A stretch of DNA of 64,000 nucleotides from Qipengyuania pelagi (GTDB taxonomy: Bacteria; Pseudomonadota; Alphaproteobacteria; Sphingomonadales; Sphingomonadaceae). A program made the position numbers and the translations under genes. Below, piece by piece: positions 54,076 through 64,000 of this stretch; position 1 is the first letter of the stretch; each line of letters starts with the position of its first letter. The stretch covers positions 1,736,001 to 1,800,000 of the forward strand of contig NZ_WTYD01000001.1 of the NCBI RefSeq assembly GCF_009827295.1, read 5' to 3'. Under the pieces are notes generated by a model. The model was not told the origin of the DNA, did no database searches, and saw only the letters and a program-made list of their open reading frames with translations.

Positions 54076-55794
54076 TCAGCGGCCCCCGACCTCGCTTCGG
54101 ACCGCGCGGCCGCCCGGCGCCAGCTCGCCCTGCCAGGCCAGCAACGGCTTCCTCGCCGCCTGCGTTTCGTCGAGACGACGGCGCGGCGCGTAATGCGGGG
54201 CGCTCTTCATGCTTTCATCGCCCGCGATCGCGCGTTCGGCCACGCTGCGCAGTGCCATGATGAACTGGTCGAGCGCGGCCTTGCTCTCGGTCTCGGTCGG
54301 TTCGACCAGCATCGCGCCGTGGACGACGAGCGGGAAATACATCGTCATCGGATGATACCCCTCGTCGATCAGCGCCTTGGCGAGATCGAGAGTCGAGAGA
54401 CCTTCGGCAAAGCCCTTATCGCCGAACAGCGCCTCGTGCATACACGGCCCGCTATGCGCGAAGGGCGCGTGCAGCAGGTCTTCGAGGCTGCGCAGCACGT
54501 AATTGGCGTTGAGCACGGCGTCTTCGGCGACCTGCCGCAACCCGTCCGCGCCGTGGCTGAGGATGTAGGTCAGCGCGCGGGTGAACATGCCCATCTGGCC
54601 GTGAAAGGCGGTCATCCGCCCGAAGCTCTGCATCTTGCCGCCGAAATGCTCTTCGGAGAAGCTGTCGGCGTCCTCTTCCTCGACCAGATGCACCACGCCA
54701 TCCGCCGTGCGTGCGGTATAGGGGAGCGGTGCGAAGGGGCTGAGCGCTTCGGACAGCACCACCGGACCCGAACCCGGCCCGCCCCCGCCATGGGGCGTCG
54801 AAAAGGTCTTGTGGAGGTTGATGTGCATCGCATCGACGCCGAGGTCGCCGGGGCGCACCCGGCCGACGATGGCGTTGAAATTGGCCCCGTCGCAATAGAC
54901 GTAACCACCCGCTGCATGGACCGCGTCGGAAATCGCCTTCATGTCCCGCTCGAACAGGCCGCAGGTGTTGGGATTGGTGATCATCACCCCCGCCACGTCC
55001 GGTCCGAGCCGCGCCTTCAGGGCTTCGAGATCGACGCGCCCTTCGCTGGTCGCCGGGATATCCTCCACCCGGTAACCCGCAAAGGCGGCCGTGGCGGGAT
55101 TGGTCCCGTGCGCGCTTTCGGGCACGAGGATGACCTCGCGCGCATCGCCCTTGGCTTCCAGCGCGGCGCGGATGCAGAGGATGCCGCACAATTCGCCATG
55201 CGCGCCCGCTTTGGGGCTCATCGCGACGCCGTGCATTCCGGTCAGCGTGATCAGCCAGTGCGCCAATTCGTTGACCACTTCGAGCGCGCCGCGCACGGTA
55301 TCGACCGGCTGCAAGGGGTGGACATCGGCGAAACCGGGCATTCGCGCGACCTTTTCGTTGAGGCGCGGATTGTGCTTCATCGTGCAGCTGCCGAGCGGAA
55401 ACAGGCCCAGATCGATGGCGTAGTTCTGGCGGCTGAGGCGCGTGTAATGGCGCACGGTTTCCGGCTCGGTCAGGCCGGGCAGGCCGATCGGTTCGGAGCG
55501 GGCGAGATCGCCGAGGCGGCTCGAAAGCCCCTCCTCTTCAGGGGAGGGGTTGGGGTGGGGGCTGTCATCAGACGAAGCGCCTCTGTCGTTACAGGCCCCA
55601 CCCCCGGCCCCTCCCCTAAAGGGGAGGGGAGACGCGAAATCGACGCCGGTCGTGTCGGGGCCACCGATTTCGAAGATCAACGGCTCTTCCAGCATCAGCG
55701 CGCGATTACCGGTGACGGTGTCGGGGCCGCTGACGGCGTTATGGCCTTCGACCGGAGTGCCTGGCTTCCAGCCGGACTTGTTGGGCGCGTTCAT
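54076..55794 (-). CDS. gcvPB: Glycine dehydrogenase (decarboxylating) subunit 2, with an in-frame repeat-derived insertion
   Basis: A 572-residue PLP enzyme (P-protein, second half) that with GcvPA decarboxylates glycine. The PLP site is [20 protein letters not shown] (Lys329); [40 protein letters not shown] and [13 protein letters not shown] are conserved. Between TTGVDF and [14 protein letters not shown] is a repeat-derived insert of about 34 residues (56-89), [12 protein letters not shown] to [10 protein letters not shown]. Relatives with a direct join are expected but must be checked. ATGA overlap with gcvPA. Otherwise complete. Confidence 0.94.
   Translation of the reverse strand: MNAPNKSGWKPGTPVEGHNAVSGPDTVTGNRALMLEEPLIFEIGGPDTTGVDFASPLPFRGGAGGGACNDRGASSDDSPHPNPSPEEEGLSSRLGDLARSEPIGLPGLTEPETVRHYTRLSRQNYAIDLGLFPLGSCTMKHNPRLNEKVARMPGFADVHPLQPVDTVRGALEVVNELAHWLITLTGMHGVAMSPKAGAHGELCGILCIRAALEAKGDAREVILVPESAHGTNPATAAFAGYRVEDIPATSEGRVDLEALKARLGPDVAGVMITNPNTCGLFERDMKAISDAVHAAGGYVYCDGANFNAIVGRVRPGDLGVDAMHINLHKTFSTPHGGGGPGSGPVVLSEALSPFAPLPYTARTADGVVHLVEEEDADSFSEEHFGGKMQSFGRMTAFHGQMGMFTRALTYILSHGADGLRQVAEDAVLNANYVLRSLEDLLHAPFAHSGPCMHEALFGDKGFAEGLSTLDLAKALIDEGYHPMTMYFPLVVHGAMLVEPTETESKAALDQFIMALRSVAERAIAGDESMKSAPHYAPRRRLDETQAARKPLLAWQGELAPGGRAVRSEVGGR
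55528..55629 (-). repeat. Palindromic element inside gcvPB (copy 3)
   Basis: 102 bp (34 codons). Its ends are CCCCTCCCC-TTTA-GGGGAGGGG and CCCCTCCCC-like arms with one change around TGAA/TTCA, with GGGGGTGGGG/CCCCCACCCC pairing inside. It is in the same orientation relative to the gene as copy 1 is to valS and reads the same peptide. A central 40-base part differs. Confidence 0.85.
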
Positions 55795-57152
55795 GACAGG
55801 GCTCCTTCCAGAGCGGAGGCGAGCGTTTCGATATCCTCCTCGGTGGTGGTCTCGGTCACCGCGACCAGCAGACCGTCCGCCAGCGCGTCATTGCCGGGGA
55901 ACAGCCGCCCGAGCGAGACGCCCGCCAGCACGCCGTCTTCGGCCAGCTTGCGCACGACGGCGCGCGCATCCTGTCCGATCCGCACCGTGAACTCGTTGAA
56001 GAAATTGTCGTTCAGCACGCTCACCCCCGGCACCTTGGCCAGACGATCGGCGGCGATGCAGGCGAGGCGGTGGTTTTCCGCCGCAAGCGCGCGCAGGCCC
56101 TTCTCTCCCAGCAGCGTCATATGCACGCTGAAGGCGAGCGCGCAGAGGCCCGAATTGGTGCAGATATTGCTCGTCGCCTTCTCGCGCCGGATATGCTGTT
56201 CGCGGGTCGAGAGCGTGAGGACGAAGCCGCGCTTGCCCTCCGCATCCACCGTTTCTCCGCACAGGCGACCCGGCATCTGGCGGACATGCTTGGGATCGCG
56301 CACGGCGAAGAGGCCCAGATACGGCCCGCCGAACTGGAGGCCGACGCCGATCGCCTGGCCTTCGCCCACGACGATGTCCGCGCCCTGCTCGCCCGGCGAT
56401 TTCACCGCGCCCAGCGCCACCGGCTCGGTATTGAGGACGACCAGCAGCGCGCCTTTCTCATGCGCCGCGTCCGCGATCTCCTGAAGGTTCGGCAGACGAC
56501 CGAGGATGTCGGGATATTGCACGACGACGCAGCTCGTCTTGTCGTCGATCCGCGCGATCAGGCCCTGATTGTCGGGCGCGGATTGCAGAGCAGGCTCGGC
56601 CCCCGCGATCGCGTCCTCGGTGAACTTCGCCATGGTGCGCACGACCTCGGCGTAATGGGGGTGCAGGGCGCCCGAGAGCACCACGCGATCGCGCTTGGTG
56701 ATGCGCGCCGCCATCGCCACCGCTTCCCAGCAGGCGGTCGACCCGTCATACATCGATGCGTTCGCCACCGCGCAGCCATAGAGGCGCGCGACCTGGCTCT
56801 GGAATTCGAACAGCATCTGCAACGTGCCCTGCGCGATTTCCGGCTGGTAGGGCGTGTAGGCGGTCAGGAATTCCCCGCGCTGGATGATGTGATCGACGCT
56901 GGCCGGAACGTGGTGGCGATAGGCCCCGGCCCCGAGGAAGAACGGCGCGTCCGCTGCGGCGAGGTTCTTCTTCGAGAGCCGCCGCATATGCTTTTCGACC
57001 GCCATTTCGCTGGCATGCATCGGCAGGCCGTGGATCGGGCCGGTGAGGCGCGCCTCTTCGGGGACGTCCACGAACAGATCGTCGATCGACGAGGCGCCGA
57101 CTTTTTCGAGCATCGCACCGCGATCGGCGTCGGTCAGGGGTAGGTAGCGCAT
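55791..57152 (-). CDS. gcvPA: Glycine dehydrogenase (decarboxylating) subunit 1
   Basis: The 453-residue N-terminal half of P-protein, which pairs with Gcv[59 protein letters not shown] and [15 protein letters not shown] are typical. ATG 57152 is preceded by AGGAG; a further 27 bases in frame are not needed. A perfect GC-rich hairpin (57167-57189) lies in the 45-base gap before it. Confidence 0.95.
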   Translation of the reverse strand: MRYLPLTDADRGAMLEKVGASSIDDLFVDVPEEARLTGPIHGLPMHASEMAVEKHMRRLSKKNLAAADAPFFLGAGAYRHHVPASVDHIIQRGEFLTAYTPYQPEIAQGTLQMLFEFQSQVARLYGCAVANASMYDGSTACWEAVAMAARITKRDRVVLSGALHPHYAEVVRTMAKFTEDAIAGAEPALQSAPDNQGLIARIDDKTSCVVVQYPDILGRLPNLQEIADAAHEKGALLVVLNTEPVALGAVKSPGEQGADIVVGEGQAIGVGLQFGGPYLGLFAVRDPKHVRQMPGRLCGETVDAEGKRGFVLTLSTREQHIRREKATSNICTNSGLCALAFSVHMTLLGEKGLRALAAENHRLACIAADRLAKVPGVSVLNDNFFNEFTVRIGQDARAVVRKLAEDGVLAGVSLGRLFPGNDALADGLLVAVTETTTEEDIETLASALEGALS

Positions 57153-57166
57153 GGTTACTCCTAAGG

Positions 57167-57189
57167 CCCCCTCCCGCATCGGGAGGGGG
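57167..57189. repeat. Perfect GC-rich palindrome between gcvH and gcvPA
   Basis: Arms CCCCCTCCCG and CGGGAGGGGG around CAT, 14 bases before the gcvPA ATG. The arms resemble the end palindrome of the valS/gcvPB element, so it may be a solo end. It could also slow transcription or protect RNA. Confidence 0.65.
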
Positions 57190-57197
57190 AAGCAGGC

Positions 57198-57569
57198 TCA
57201 CAGCCCGTCGCAGAAGCTCTTATAGGCGGCTTCGTCCATCAGACCGTCCAGCTCGCCCTTGTCGGCGATGGTCAGCTTGAAGAACCAGCCATCGGCTTCG
57301 GGCGAGGAATTGACCAGCGCCGGGTCCTCGTCGAGCGCCTGGTTCGCTTCGGTCACTTCGCCGGTGATGGGCGCATAGACATCGCTTGCCGCCTTGACGC
57401 TTTCGACCACGGCGGCGTCCTTGCCCTTCGCAACCTGCGCTCCCGTATCGGGCAGTTCGACGAACACTATGTCGCCCAATTGCTCCTGCGCGTAATCGGT
57501 GATCCCAACGGTTGCGATGTCGCCATCGACATCGATCCATTCGTGTTCTTCGGTGAAATAACGGGCCAT
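57198..57569 (-). CDS. gcvH: Glycine cleavage system H protein
   Basis: A 123-residue lipoyl protein that shuttles the aminomethyl group. [33 protein letters not shown] and the lipoylation site [14 protein letters not shown] (Lys59) are present. It starts four bases after the gcvT stop and lies in the order gcvT-gcvH-gcvPA-gcvPB. Confidence 0.97.
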   Translation of the reverse strand: MARYFTEEHEWIDVDGDIATVGITDYAQEQLGDIVFVELPDTGAQVAKGKDAAVVESVKAASDVYAPITGEVTEANQALDEDPALVNSSPEADGWFFKLTIADKGELDGLMDEAAYKSFCDGL

Positions 57570-57572
57570 CGG

Positions 57573-58763
57573 TCAGTTTCCTCTGTGATAGCGATGGGGG
57601 ACGAAGGGGAGCTTGGCGACCTTAGCGGGCAGTCGCTTGTTACGAACCTCGACGGTGAGTTCGGTTCCCTCACCTGCATGATCGCTCATGACATAGCCCA
57701 TGGCGATCGGGTGGCCGAGCGTGGGCGAGAAGCCGCCGCTGGTGACGCGGCCGACCGCATCCTCGCCGTGATAGATCACCGCACCCTCGCGCGCGGGCAG
57801 GCGGCCTTCGAGGACGAGGCCCACGCGCTTGTCGGCGCAGCCATCGGCCAGTTTCACCGCGCAGGCGGAGTGGCCCATCCAGCCGCCGCTCTCGCGCCGC
57901 GTCTTGGTCAGCGCGAAGGTGAGGTCGGCGGTAACGGGGTCGATATCGGCGGTGAGGTCGTGCCCATAGAGCGGCAGGCCCGCTTCGAGGCGCAGCGAAT
58001 CGCGCGCGCCCAGGCCCGCCGGGCGCACCTCGATCTCCGCGCAGAGGCGATTGGCGAGCGATTCGACGAATTCCGCAGGAACCGAGATTTCGAACCCGTC
58101 CTCGCCCGTATAGCCCGCGCGCGTGATCCGCAGCGGCCATTCGCCGAACTGGTAAAGGGTCGATTGCATGAAGACGAGATCATCGGGCACGCCGCGCATC
58201 ACCCGCCCCAGCGCCGTCGCCGCCTTGGGGCCCTGAAGGGCGATCAGCGCCTGATCGTCCATATGGGTCAGCGTGACATCGTCCGACAAATGTTCGCGCA
58301 AATGGGCGATATCATCCCACTTCATCGCGCCGTTAACGACGACGTAATAGGCCGGTTCGCCCCAATGGCCTTCGGTGCCAGCTTCTTCGTCGCCCTTGAT
58401 CCAGGGGGTGGCGTTGGTGACCATCAGATCGTCGAGGATGCCGCCCTCGTCATTGAGCAGCAGCGAATAGCGCACCCGGCCCGGCTTCAGCGAGGCGATG
58501 GCGCCCGGCAGCAGCTTTTCCAGTTCCGCAGCCGCATTCTCGCCCGTGACCATCAGCTGGCCCATATGGCTGACATCGAACAGGCCCGCCTGGTCGCGCG
58601 TCCAGTCATGCTCGGCGACGATGCCGCCGCCCTGTTCCTTGTTGTACTGGATCGGCATCTGATAGCCCGCGAAGGGCACCATGCGCGCGCCCTTCTGGCG
58701 GTGCCAGGCATCCAGCGGCAGCATCTCGGTGGTTTCGGGCGTATCGCCGGTGTCGTCGCTCAT
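57573..58763 (-). CDS. gcvT: Glycine cleavage system T protein (aminomethyltransferase)
   Basis: A 396-residue folate-dependent T-protein. The start LPLDAWHRQKGARMVPFAGY, DVSHMGQL, ALQGPKAATAL, the ITRAGYTGEDGFEI site and GARDSLRLEAGLPLYG are conserved. ATG 58763 is chosen; an ATG at 58814 would add 17 residues with a C-x2-C pair (DFDCAVCG), and lies right at the 3' edge of the glycine riboswitch with GAGG close by. Third-position GC in those 17 codons looks low, so I lean to 58763. First gene of the operon. Confidence 0.92.
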   Translation of the reverse strand: MSDDTGDTPETTEMLPLDAWHRQKGARMVPFAGYQMPIQYNKEQGGGIVAEHDWTRDQAGLFDVSHMGQLMVTGENAAAELEKLLPGAIASLKPGRVRYSLLLNDEGGILDDLMVTNATPWIKGDEEAGTEGHWGEPAYYVVVNGAMKWDDIAHLREHLSDDVTLTHMDDQALIALQGPKAATALGRVMRGVPDDLVFMQSTLYQFGEWPLRITRAGYTGEDGFEISVPAEFVESLANRLCAEIEVRPAGLGARDSLRLEAGLPLYGHDLTADIDPVTADLTFALTKTRRESGGWMGHSACAVKLADGCADKRVGLVLEGRLPAREGAVIYHGEDAVGRVTSGGFSPTLGHPIAMGYVMSDHAGEGTELTVEVRNKRLPAKVAKLPFVPHRYHRGN

Positions 58764-58814
58764 ATCAGGCCCCGCAAGCATGGTGGCGCCGCAAACGGCG
58801 CAATCGAAATCCAT

Positions 58815-59031
58815 GCCCCCTCTGTCGGGAAACCTGAGAGCTTAGCCGGCCATGACGGTTGCCCGTGACAGCTGGCATTCCCCTTCGGTGGCCGCCAGCG
58901 GTTCGCACCGCGAGCAACGCTTTCCAGAGTGTCGAGGGCCCGCGCGGTCCCTTTGCCTGAGAGTTTCCGGGGCGGTTGCTCCTTCGGCGCCGCCGGGCCG
59001 ACCGGAACCGGCCTGCCCCGCGAGCTCTCCC
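58815..59031 (-). promoter_or_regulatory. Tandem glycine riboswitch
   Basis: On the minus strand two aptamers stand in series ahead of gcvT. The first has GGGAGAG, the core GCGCCGAAGGAGCAA and ACTCTCAGGCAAAGGGACC. The second has ACTCTGGAAAGC, the core CCACCGAAGGGGAA and CTCTCAGGTTTCCCGACAGA-GGGG. Both have the consensus CCGAAG core and CUCAGG tract. The ~105 bases before it to the TSUP stop would hold the promoter. It likely raises gcv expression when glycine is present. Confidence 0.92.
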
Positions 59032-59146
59032 GCGCGCGCCCGCCACAGAATCGCTTCCGCAGCAGACCGCTATCCGGTGGACGTTTCGCGCACGCCGGTC
59101 AATCGGCAAACGGCGCGGATCGGCGCTTTTGCTCAGGTCAGAGGGC

Positions 59147-60085
59147 TTACGCGTTGAGCCACAGGAGATAGAGCGCCGACAGCACGATCCACGCCCCGTC
59201 CAGCGTCTTCAACCGCTTCGCGCCCAGCCACAAGGCGACAGGCCGCGCCAAGAAGCCGCCCAGCATGGCGGCGGGCGCCGCGAGCAGGACGACCTCCCAC
59301 TGGATCGTGCCCGCTTCGATATGCCACACGGCTCCGGCGATCACGCTGACGGCCGAGATCACGCAGGCCGCCCCAGTGCACAGCAGCACGGGATAATGGC
59401 GGATGAAGAGATAGAGCGCCACCAGCTCACCCACGCCGACCGAGAACAGCGCCGTGATCGGGCCACCAACGAGGCCGATAGCGACCAGCACGAACAGATC
59501 GCCCCCTGCTAACCGATCGCGCTCCTGCCGCCGCGCATTCACCGTCCAGGTCGCGAGGATGAGAGCGCTGCCGAGCAGGATGGAAAAGCCCTTATAGGCG
59601 AGCAGGACCGCGTGCTGGTCGAGGCTGGCGAGCCGCTGGGTCAGCAGCATTCCGGGGAGCGACAGCGCCAGGACACACAGGACGACGCGCGCGAAATCCC
59701 GTATCCTCACGCTTGCTTCGAAAGCGCCCGGCTCCGGCTGGTGCAGCAGCCGGTCGGTCCAGCGCAGCGCCCCCATGCTCATTCCGAAGCTCTGGATCGC
59801 CATCGACACGCCGACCACCTGCAAGGGCGCGAGCGCCATCACGTCGAGTTCGCGCAGGGCGTTGAAAACCGGCACGAACACCACGCCGCCGCCCGTCCCC
59901 GACGTATTCGCAATGATCGCCCCGACGAGCCCGACTGCGGGCAGGAACCACAGGCTGCCCAGCAAGGCGGGCGAAACCGGGACCAGCAGCCAGAGCGCTG
60001 CGTAGGCAAACAGCAGCACCGCGCCGCCGATCAGGACGATGCGGCCGGGCGGCACCCTGCTCAGTCGAGATTGGGCCGCAGCCAT
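59147..60085 (-). CDS. TSUP-family permease
   Basis: A 312-residue membrane protein with about eight helices. [20 protein letters not shown] (near 55-75) and [20 protein letters not shown] in the second half are the glycine-rich repeats of TSUP transporters. A paralogue, differing in the motif, lies at 21054. Substrate is unknown. ATG 60085 starts 25 bases inside the metH stop end, so translation may be coupled; GTG 60055 is another possible start. Confidence 0.85.
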   Translation of the reverse strand: MAAAQSRLSRVPPGRIVLIGGAVLLFAYAALWLLVPVSPALLGSLWFLPAVGLVGAIIANTSGTGGGVVFVPVFNALRELDVMALAPLQVVGVSMAIQSFGMSMGALRWTDRLLHQPEPGAFEASVRIRDFARVVLCVLALSLPGMLLTQRLASLDQHAVLLAYKGFSILLGSALILATWTVNARRQERDRLAGGDLFVLVAIGLVGGPITALFSVGVGELVALYLFIRHYPVLLCTGAACVISAVSVIAGAVWHIEAGTIQWEVVLLAAPAAMLGGFLARPVALWLGAKRLKTLDGAWIVLSALYLLWLNA

Positions 60086-62658
60086 CTTTCCGCCGTGGCG
60101 AGATCGACTCCGCGCCGCCGCGCGTAATCCTCGAGCTGGTCGCGCCCGATCCGCGCGACGCCGAAATATTCGCTTTCGGGATGTCCGAAATAGAACCCGC
60201 TCACCGCCGCGGTCGGCCACATGGCGAAGCTTTCGGTCAGGGTCAGCCCCGCATTCTCCGGCGCGTCGAGCAGATCGAACAGGATCGGCTTCAACGAGTG
60301 ATCCGGGCAGGCAGGATAGCCGGGCGCCGGGCGGATACCGCGATACTCTTCCTTGATAAGCGCCTGATTGGTCAGCTGTTCGTGCGGCGCATAACCCCAC
60401 AGATCGGTGCGCACATATTGATGCAGTCGCTCCGCGAAGGCTTCGGCGAAGCGATCGGCCAGCGCCTTCAGGAGGATATCCGAATAATCGTCCTTATCGG
60501 CGCGGAAGCGTTCGGAATGCGGATCGATCCCGTGAATGCCGACCGCGAAGCCGCCCATCCAGTCACCCGCCGGATCGATGAAATCGGCAAGGCACATATT
60601 GGCCCGCTCGCGCGATTTCTTGACCTGCTGGCGCAGGAAGGGGAGCGTGACATGGCCGCTGTCGAGATGGAGCGTGATGTCGTCGCCATCGCGCGCGCAG
60701 GGCCAGAAACCGCAGACGCCGCGCGCGGTCAGCCATTTCTCCGCGATGATCCGGTCGAGCATCGCATTGGCATCGGCGAACAATTGCGTCGCCGTCTCGC
60801 CCACCACCTCGTCGTCCAGGATCTTGGGATAGGTCCCGTGCAGTTCCCAAGCGCGGAAGAACGGGGTCCAGTCGATATAGTCGCGCAATTCCGCGAGATC
60901 CCAATCGGGAAAGACGTGACGCCCCGGCTGGAGCGGGGGCGCGGCCTTGTCCGACAGATAGATGTCGAAGAAATTGGCGCGCGCCTCTTCGAGCGACAGC
61001 AGGACGCTTTTCGACTGGCCTTCGCGCGCCTTCCTGACCTTGACGTATTCGCCCGCCGTGTCGGTGACGAAATCGTCGCGCTGGGTGTCCGACAGAAGCC
61101 GGCTCGCGACGCCGACGGCGCGGCTGGCATCGAGGACGTGGATCACCGGGCCTTCATAGGCCGGATCGATCCGCAGCGCCGTGTGCACCTTGCTCGTGGT
61201 CGCCCCGCCGATCAGCAGCGGCATGGTCATCTTCGCGGACTGCATTTCCTGCGCCACAGTCACCATTTCGTCCAGCGACGGGGTGATGAGGCCCGACAGC
61301 CCGATCATGTCGGCCTGGTTCTCGTTCGCCGCCGCGAGAATCTGCGACCAGGGCACCATGACGCCCAGATCGACCACCTCGTACCCGTTGCACTGCAACA
61401 CCACGCCGACGATGTTCTTGCCGATATCGTGGACGTCGCCCTTTACCGTGGCCATGATGATGGTGCCCTTGGCCTTGGCGCCCGGTTCCTTGCTCGCCTC
61501 GATGAAGGGGATGAGGTGCGCGACCGCTTTCTTCATCACGCGCGCCGATTTGACGACCTGCGGCAGGAACATCTTGCCCGATCCGAACAGGTCGCCGACG
61601 ACGTTCATCCCGTCCATCAGCGGGCCTTCGATGACCTCGATGGGCCGCGCGAATTGCTGCCGCGCTTCCTCGGTATCGGCGACGACATGCGCGTCGATGC
61701 CCTTGACCAGCGCGTGCTCCAGCCGGCGCTTCACGTCCCAGCCGCGCCATTCCTCCGCCGCCTTCTCGTCCGCCGCACTCTTGCTGCGATAGCTTTCGGC
61801 AAGGTCGATCAGACGTTCGGTCGCGTCCTTACGGCGCATGAGGATCACGTCCTCGCACGCCTCGCGCAGTTCCGGGTCGATCTGGTCGTAAACGTCGAGC
61901 TGACCGGCATTCACGATCGCCATGTCGAGCCCGGCGGGGATCGCGTGATAGAGGAAGACCGAATGCATCGCGCGGCGCACGGTCTCGTTGCCGCGAAAGC
62001 TGAAGCTCAGATTGGACAGGCCGCCGCTGGTCTTCGCCTTGGGGCAGCGGCGCTTGATTTCGGCCACTGCTTCGAGGAAATCGAGGCCATACCGGTCATG
62101 CTCCTCGATCCCCGTGGCGACCGCGAAGATGTTGGGATCGAAGATGATATCCTCGGGCGGGAAGCCTATCCCGACGAGCAGGTCATAGGCGCGCGAACAG
62201 ATTTCGACCTTGCGCGCCTTGGTATCGGCCTGTCCCGTTTCGTCGAACGCCATGACCACGACCGCCGCCCCATAATCGCGACAGATACGAGCGTGTTCGA
62301 GGAAGGGCTCCTCGCCCTCCTTCATCGAGATCGAATTGACGATCGGCTTGCCGCTGACGCATTTCAGACCTGCCTCGATCACGTCGAATTTGGAGCTGTC
62401 GATCATCACCGGCACGCGTGCGATATCGGGCTCGGCGGCGATCAGCTTGAGAAAAGTGGTCATCGCCTGCTTCGCGTCGAGCAGGCCCTCGTCCATATTG
62501 ATGTCGATGATCTGCGCGCCGTTCTCGACCTGCTCGCGCGCGACCTCCACGGCTGGTTCATAATCGCCCGCCATGATCAGCTTCTTGAAGCGCGCCGATC
62601 CGGTGACATTGGTGCGCTCGCCGATATTGACGAAGCGGGCGGTGGTAAGATCGCTCAT
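60061..62658 (-). CDS. metH: Methionine synthase, folate/cobalamin/activation part
   Basis: An 865-residue protein with the MetH pterin domain ([19 protein letters not shown] and [13 protein letters not shown]) and cobalamin domain. [20 protein letters not shown] has the cobalt-binding His. The SAM-activation domain ends the protein ([19 protein letters not shown]). The Zn-homocysteine domain is on a separate polypeptide, 63204-64000. ATG 62658 gives the family start; a longer frame to 62766 would overlap the GNAT gene. Confidence 0.95.
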   Translation of the reverse strand: MSDLTTARFVNIGERTNVTGSARFKKLIMAGDYEPAVEVAREQVENGAQIIDINMDEGLLDAKQAMTTFLKLIAAEPDIARVPVMIDSSKFDVIEAGLKCVSGKPIVNSISMKEGEEPFLEHARICRDYGAAVVVMAFDETGQADTKARKVEICSRAYDLLVGIGFPPEDIIFDPNIFAVATGIEEHDRYGLDFLEAVAEIKRRCPKAKTSGGLSNLSFSFRGNETVRRAMHSVFLYHAIPAGLDMAIVNAGQLDVYDQIDPELREACEDVILMRRKDATERLIDLAESYRSKSAADEKAAEEWRGWDVKRRLEHALVKGIDAHVVADTEEARQQFARPIEVIEGPLMDGMNVVGDLFGSGKMFLPQVVKSARVMKKAVAHLIPFIEASKEPGAKAKGTIIMATVKGDVHDIGKNIVGVVLQCNGYEVVDLGVMVPWSQILAAANENQADMIGLSGLITPSLDEMVTVAQEMQSAKMTMPLLIGGATTSKVHTALRIDPAYEGPVIHVLDASRAVGVASRLLSDTQRDDFVTDTAGEYVKVRKAREGQSKSVLLSLEEARANFFDIYLSDKAAPPLQPGRHVFPDWDLAELRDYIDWTPFFRAWELHGTYPKILDDEVVGETATQLFADANAMLDRIIAEKWLTARGVCGFWPCARDGDDITLHLDSGHVTLPFLRQQVKKSRERANMCLADFIDPAGDWMGGFAVGIHGIDPHSERFRADKDDYSDILLKALADRFAEAFAERLHQYVRTDLWGYAPHEQLTNQALIKEEYRGIRPAPGYPACPDHSLKPILFDLLDAPENAGLTLTESFAMWPTAAVSGFYFGHPESEYFGVARIGRDQLEDYARRRGVDLATAERWLRPNLD

Positions 62659-62665
62659 GGAATGC

Positions 62666-63193
62666 TCAGACCTGTTCGAGATCGCGCGCCAGCACGACGT
62701 CGTCATAAAGAGTGCCGCCGACATCGAAGCGGCGCGTTGCGATCTGGCGGAAGCCGTGCTTCGCATAGAAGCCGATCGCGCGGTGATTGTCGTCCTTCAC
62801 GCCCAGCAGCAGGCGCGAATGCTCCGCTGCTCCGGCGATGACGCTCGCCAGCAAGCGCGCTGCCGTATCGCCGCCATGAAAGCGGGAGAGAAGGTAGATT
62901 TTCTTGAGCTCGATATCGCCCGGTCCCGAAGCGTCGAGTTCCGGCGCAGTCAGCATCGCATAGCCGACCGGCGCGCCGTCGAGTTCCGCCAGCCAAGCTC
63001 GCGCACCGCCTGCCAATCGCTCGCGCAGGTGATCGACCGCGTGATGGCGCGCGCAGTGCGTCACCAGCGCCTCGCCATCGATCATGCCGGCAAAGGTTTC
63101 GAGGAAAGTCGCATCGGCCACCAGCGACAGGCGCGCCGCATCCCCCGCGCTCGCTTCGCGAATGGCGATATCGGGTCGGGCGGTTGCGCTCAT
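62666..63193 (-). CDS. GNAT-family N-acetyltransferase
   Basis: A 175-residue GNAT protein. [21 protein letters not shown] is the acetyl-CoA-binding A motif and [20 protein letters not shown] the B motif. VGYAML is the central strand. Acceptor substrate is unknown. It sits tightly between the two metH parts (7 and 10 base gaps), so the three genes are one unit; a role linked to methionine synthesis is only context. Confidence 0.9.
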   Translation of the reverse strand: MSATARPDIAIREASAGDAARLSLVADATFLETFAGMIDGEALVTHCARHHAVDHLRERLAGGARAWLAELDGAPVGYAMLTAPELDASGPGDIELKKIYLLSRFHGGDTAARLLASVIAGAAEHSRLLLGVKDDNHRAIGFYAKHGFRQIATRRFDVGGTLYDDVVLARDLEQV

Positions 63194-63203
63194 GCCGCTC
63201 CGA

Positions 63204-64000
63204 TCACGCCGCGATCGTAAAGGGTTCGAGCCCGGCGAGCTGCATATCGGCCTCGACCTCAGGCACGGTGCGCGGCGTCACGCCTTCGACCGCGCGCGCC
63301 ATCGCCGCGATGTGATCGGGCGTCGATCCGCAGCAGCCGCCCAGCGCGTTGATGCGCCTGTTCTCGGCCCATACGCGCGTCAGCGATGCGGTCGTCTCGG
63401 GCAGTTCGTCATATTCGCCGAGATCGTTGGGGAGGCCTGCATTGGGATAGGCCATCAGATAGGTGTCGGCGATATCGGACAGCAGCTGGACATGCGGGCG
63501 CAGCTGTTCCGCGCCGAAGCTGCAATTCAGCCCGATCGTCAGCGGCTTGGCGTGGCGCACGGTATACCAGAACGCCTCCACAGTATGGCCCGACAGGTTG
63601 CGGCCCGACAGGTCGGTCAGCGTCAGCGAGATCATCAGCGGGATATCGGTACCGAGTTCGCGTTCGAGCTGCTTGACCGCCATGATCGCGGCCTTGCAAT
63701 TCAGCGTGTCGAACACCGTCTCGATCAGGATGAAATCCGCCCCGCCCTCGATCAGGGCGGCGCATTGTTCGCGGTAGACATCGACGATGGTGTCGAAATC
63801 GACCTCGCGAAAGCCGGGGTCCTCGACATCGGGGGAGAGCGAAAGCGTCTTGTTGGTCGGCCCCACCGCGCCCGCGACGAAGCGGGGGATGCCGTCCTTC
63901 GCGCTCCGCTCGTCGACCGCCTCGCGGATGATGCGCGCGGCGGACACGTTGATGTCACGCACCAGCCCTTCCGCGCCGTAATCGGCCTGGCTGATGCGAT
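63204..64000 (-). CDS. metH: Methionine synthase, homocysteine-binding part (C-terminal section)
   Basis: About 265 residues visible; the frame is open to the right edge and extends beyond it, the part before [15 protein letters not shown] reading [11 protein letters not shown]. It is the zinc homocysteine S-methyltransferase domain: [35 protein letters not shown], the Zn Cys of [12 protein letters not shown] and [16 protein letters not shown]. It ends soon after this domain, so the MetH is naturally split, as common in alphaproteobacteria. Confidence 0.93.
   Translation of the reverse strand, partial: RISQADYGAEGLVRDINVSAARIIREAVDERSAKDGIPRFVAGAVGPTNKTLSLSPDVEDPGFREVDFDTIVDVYREQCAALIEGGADFILIETVFDTLNCKAAIMAVKQLERELGTDIPLMISLTLTDLSGRNLSGHTVEAFWYTVRHAKPLTIGLNCSFGAEQLRPHVQLLSDIADTYLMAYPNAGLPNDLGEYDELPETTASLTRVWAENRRINALGGCCGSTPDHIAAMARAVEGVTPRTVPEVEADMQLAGLEPFTIAA

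Noticed and set aside
53935..56484. An 849-codon open frame opposite gcvPB and gcvPA
   Set aside because: Antisense to two strongly conserved proteins; no domain seen.
60181..62841. An 886-codon open frame on the plus strand opposite metH
   Set aside because: Antisense shadow of a conserved gene; composition typical of complement frames in high-GC genomes.

Overview
The window looks like a chromosomal segment of an alphaproteobacterium of the Sphingomonadales, most likely Erythrobacteraceae. The basis is high-GC coding, a carotenoid cluster (crtY-crtI, crtB), TorF- and MipA/OmpV-type outer-membrane proteins, a mitochondrial-type Atp12 chaperone, a two-polypeptide MetH and valine catabolism through 3-hydroxyisobutyrate. 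The family assignment is inference. No prophage, insertion sequence or CRISPR array was found; the accessory flavour comes from small palindromic repeats and a few unusual genes.

Layout. 1-5.5 kb (minus): gatC-gatA-small membrane ORF-gatB-GIY-YIG nuclease-trmL, with an FKBP isomerase and rpsU upstream. 5.7-9.5 kb (plus): a run with overlapping or abutting ends, crcB, RluC/D-type pseudouridine synthase, paiB-like, HAD phosphatase, small membrane protein, atp12. 9.6-10.8 kb: phosphoribosyltransferase and SLOG-like pair. 10.8-14.4 kb (minus): Mla/MCE lipid transporter. 14.5-18.1 kb (plus): valS and queE. 18.4-24.5 kb (minus): HerA-like ATPase, TIGR02186 plus TSUP pair, and an NfrA/NfrB-like envelope glycan pair. 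24.7-34.9 kb: gloA, porin, phosphatase plus ugd, DUF885, amidohydrolase, a frameshifted S9 peptidase, MipA/OmpV. 35-39.6 kb: crtY, crtI, a LOG gene, crtB. 39.7-46.5 kb: biotin carboxylase, MFS, dinB, Nudix, pgl, dps, a membrane protein, tRNA-Gly. 46.6-53.2 kb: valine catabolism (mmsA, two small lipoproteins, acyl-CoA dehydrogenase, HIBCH, enoyl-CoA hydratase, mmsB). 53.3-59 kb (minus): tandem glycine riboswitch, gcvT-gcvH-gcvPA-gcvPB and an Nmad3 gene. 59-64 kb (minus): metH in two parts with a GNAT gene between them, then a TSUP permease.

Most striking observation: a palindromic repeat of about 102-114 bp occurs three times. One copy is intergenic. The other two lie inside the conserved genes valS and gcvPB, where they keep the reading frame open and are read in the same orientation and frame, adding a shared P-H-P-N-P-S-P-E peptide. 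This resembles the logic of Rickettsia palindromic elements. Other points of interest are the phosphoribosyltransferase-SLOG pair, the Nmad3 gene beside the glycine-cleavage operon, and a GIY-YIG nuclease tightly nested in the gat operon.
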